From a virus: a DNA stretch of 32,129 nucleotides. The stretch covers positions 1 through 32,129 of IMG/VR virus record IMGVR_UViG_3300021596_000077. One strand, 5' to 3'. The translations under genes were made by a program, and so were the position numbers. Below the pieces are notes generated by a model. The model was not told the DNA's origin and did no database searches. It saw nothing but the letters and a program-made list of their open reading frames with translations. Position 1 is the stretch's first letter; the number at the start of each line of letters is the position of its first letter. Positions 30,961 through 32,129 of the stretch are shown here, piece after piece.

Positions 30961-31524
30961 ATGGATCAAACAAACAGTAATCTCTCTTCCTCTTCTGAAA
31001 GGAAGGTCTGGGTCGTGGTCGCCTGCCGGCAGGCCCAGGAGGTCCGGGCCCGGGTGGAGCTGGAGCGGCAGGGGTTCGAGGTCTACCTGCCGATGCGCCT
31101 GGTCTCGATCCGCCGCCCCGGCCGCCAGGCCAACGGCGCGCGGGACCTGCTGGCCCGGCCCTTCCTGCCCGGGTACCTGTTCTGCCGCGTGGGCCTCGCC
31201 CTGGGCGACTGGCGGCGCATCTGGTCCACCTTCGGGGTCAAGGGCCTGCTGGGCTCGGAAGAGCGCCCGGCGGCCGTCCGGGACTGGGTGGTGGACCGCA
31301 TCCGCGACCAGGAAGAGGGCGGGTTCATCAAGCTGGGCCTGGAGGCCGACCGTCCCGCCTTCGACCGTGGCGCCCGCGTCCAGCTGGCCGGCCTCGACCA
31401 GGTCGAGGGGATGTTTCTGGAACAAATTGACGAAAGGCGGGCCTCGATCCTAGTCTCGCTGCTAGGACGCGATTCGCGCGTCACCGTTGACCTGGCGAAG
31501 CTCCGGTCGGCGGGTGCGAAGTGA
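30961..31524 (+). CDS. NusG/RfaH-like transcription elongation factor
   Basis: The 187-residue protein starts at ATG 30961, with GGGGGATGGG upstream; ATG 30949 is possible. The longer frame from 30712 crosses the iterons and is rejected. It has an NGN domain (WVVVACRQAQEVRARVELER and RPFLPGYLFCRVGLALGDW) and a KOW-like C-terminal part (FDRGARVQLAGLDQVEGMFL, then DSRVTVDLAKLRS). Paralogues such as RfaH bind RNA polymerase and prevent termination in specific operons. The strong terminator between it and the HNH/packaging genes suggests a phage late antiterminator. It does not look like the host's general NusG. Confidence 0.78.
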   Translation: MDQTNSNLSSSSERKVWVVVACRQAQEVRARVELERQGFEVYLPMRLVSIRRPGRQANGARDLLARPFLPGYLFCRVGLALGDWRRIWSTFGVKGLLGSEERPAAVRDWVVDRIRDQEEGGFIKLGLEADRPAFDRGARVQLAGLDQVEGMFLEQIDERRASILVSLLGRDSRVTVDLAKLRSAGAK

Positions 31525-31708
31525 TCAGGCTACCCGCCCCCTCGGCGCACTGGACCCTGACCAGGTCCGGTGCGGTAGCCGTTAAGCCCCCTTCCAATTC
31601 CTGCGGCCTCGCCGCTCCGAAGCCCAAGCGGGCGTCTTCCTCTCCCCTGATGACTGGCCGGCGCGCGCGAGCCCATTGCAGCGCGCCGGCCTCTTTTGAG
31701 GTGAGCCG
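31525..31708 (+). other. Leader region between NusG-like gene and HNH gene
   Basis: This 184-base gap holds the terminator at 31656-31700. A short open frame (from GTG 31521 to 31721) runs through the terminator and is not supported as a gene: it has no ribosome site and no recognisable protein pattern. A site for loading an antiterminator could lie here, but none is identified. Confidence 0.5.
31656..31700 (+). terminator. Strong terminator before HNH gene
   Basis: GGCCGGCGCGC (31656-31666) pairs perfectly with GCGCGCCGGCC (31681-31691) over a 14-base loop, followed by TCTTTTGAG. It ends the early transcript just before the HNH gene. It is a natural target for the NusG-like antiterminator. 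Confidence 0.85.
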
Positions 31709-32071
31709 ATGGGACGCCTGAAGCAACTGAAGCCCACGGTCGGAAGCCTGGCCCCCCGGCTGGGCCGCATGACCGACGAGCATGGCCACTCCCGCGCGCT
31801 GGAGCCCTGGCGCAAATGGTACAGCCTCGCCGCCTGGTCCCGCCTGCGCGTCGAGGTCCTGGTCCGGGATGGCTTCGAGTGCCAGGCCTGCCACCACATC
31901 GACCCGACCGGCCGCCAGCTGGTCGCCGACCATATCCAGCCGCACCGCGGCGACCCCGCCCGCTTCTGGGCGCCGTCCAACATCCAGACCCTCTGCAAAC
32001 CCTGCCACGACGGCGCGAAGCAGCGCGAGGAGCGGGCAGGCTGGCAGGGCAGGGGGGCCTCGAAACTCTGA
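31709..32071 (+). CDS. HNH endonuclease
   Basis: The 120-residue protein has GAGGTGAG upstream of ATG 31709. It begins MGRLKQLKPTVGSLAPRLGR, then shows a zinc-binding pair C58-x2-C61 (FECQACHH), D74-H75 in LVADHIQPH, N91 in SNIQTLC and C96-x2-C99-H100 (CKPCHDG), which together are the HNH motif set. Such enzymes sit directly before the small terminase in many siphoviruses and help cut or package the genome. The gene has its own leader after the terminator and probably opens the late packaging operon. Confidence 0.85.
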   Translation: MGRLKQLKPTVGSLAPRLGRMTDEHGHSRALEPWRKWYSLAAWSRLRVEVLVRDGFECQACHHIDPTGRQLVADHIQPHRGDPARFWAPSNIQTLCKPCHDGAKQREERAGWQGRGASKL

Positions 32072-32129
32072 CGCCCCTGGCGTCGGCGACCGGCCCTCCC
32101 CCCATTCGCAGGTTTTTTTCTCGATGAGC
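32072..32129 (+). other. End of window, possible start of next gene
   Basis: After the HNH stop there are 53 bases without a clear gene, with a T-run (GGTTTTTTTC). An ATG-AGC near 32124 could begin the next gene, probably small terminase by analogy, but too little is visible to support it. Confidence 0.3.

Noticed and set aside
31521-31721. 66-residue frame between NusG-like and HNH genes
   Set aside because: Runs through the terminator hairpin, lacks a ribosome site, and has no recognisable pattern.

Overview
The window is about 32 kb of a temperate, tailed (siphovirus-like) bacteriophage genome. It is very GC-rich, codon use leans strongly to G/C third positions, and genes are packed with ATGA/GTGA/TGATG overlaps. 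The families seen (GTA-like tail chaperone, TIGR02594-type endolysin, HIRAN, D5-type helicase with a Toprim primase, an alphaproteobacterial-style repressor) suggest an alphaproteobacterial host, with Caulobacterales plausible. The host call is inference; no host gene is present. Capsid, portal and terminase genes are not in the window.

Layout. 1-8.4 kb: tail genes on + (tail tube, chaperone with a probable programmed frameshift, tail completion protein, tape measure, tail-tip proteins, peptidase-like protein, J-like hub). 8.4-15.0 kb: fibre and receptor-binding region, rich in repeats and mosaic in base composition (repeat fibre, SGNH-TIG-glycine-rich protein, tandem paralogues, repeat protein, fibre-tail adaptor). 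15.1-18.0 kb: lysis (two small membrane proteins, endolysin, inner and outer spanin) with a DNA methyltransferase between the spanin genes. 18.1-19.4 kb: a metallophosphoesterase between two terminators. 19.5-19.7 kb: an attachment-site candidate that is the 5' half of a tRNA-Lys(CUU) gene. 19.7-23.7 kb, - strand: short integrase, pentapeptide-repeat protein, Bet/RecT annealing protein, a Gp157-like protein and small early genes. 23.8-25.5 kb: a membrane-anchored HIRAN protein, an S24-type repressor and a Cro-like protein. 25.5-30.7 kb, +: regulators, Toprim primase and a D5-type helicase split in two. 30.7-31.7 kb: an iteron-like array, a NusG-like protein and a strong terminator. 31.7 kb: an HNH endonuclease that probably begins the packaging module.

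The order tail, lysis, att, int, recombination, immunity, replication, antiterminator, HNH is lambda-like, with att and int in the middle. This fits a phage genome in free or circular form better than an integrated prophage, where int would lie at one end. The same palindrome, CGCAT-NN-ATGCG, occurs at the repressor/Cro intergenic region and at the promoter of the leftward early operon, so one repressor probably controls both. The NusG-like gene followed by a terminator just before HNH looks like a late-gene antitermination switch.

Several genes look remodelled: an integrase reduced to its catalytic domain, a methyltransferase cut off just before its catalytic motif and left in frame with the primase, and a helicase split at a small deletion. 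The strongest leads are the shared operators, the iteron array, the tRNA 5'-half attachment site with its mini-integrase, and the membrane-anchored HIRAN protein.
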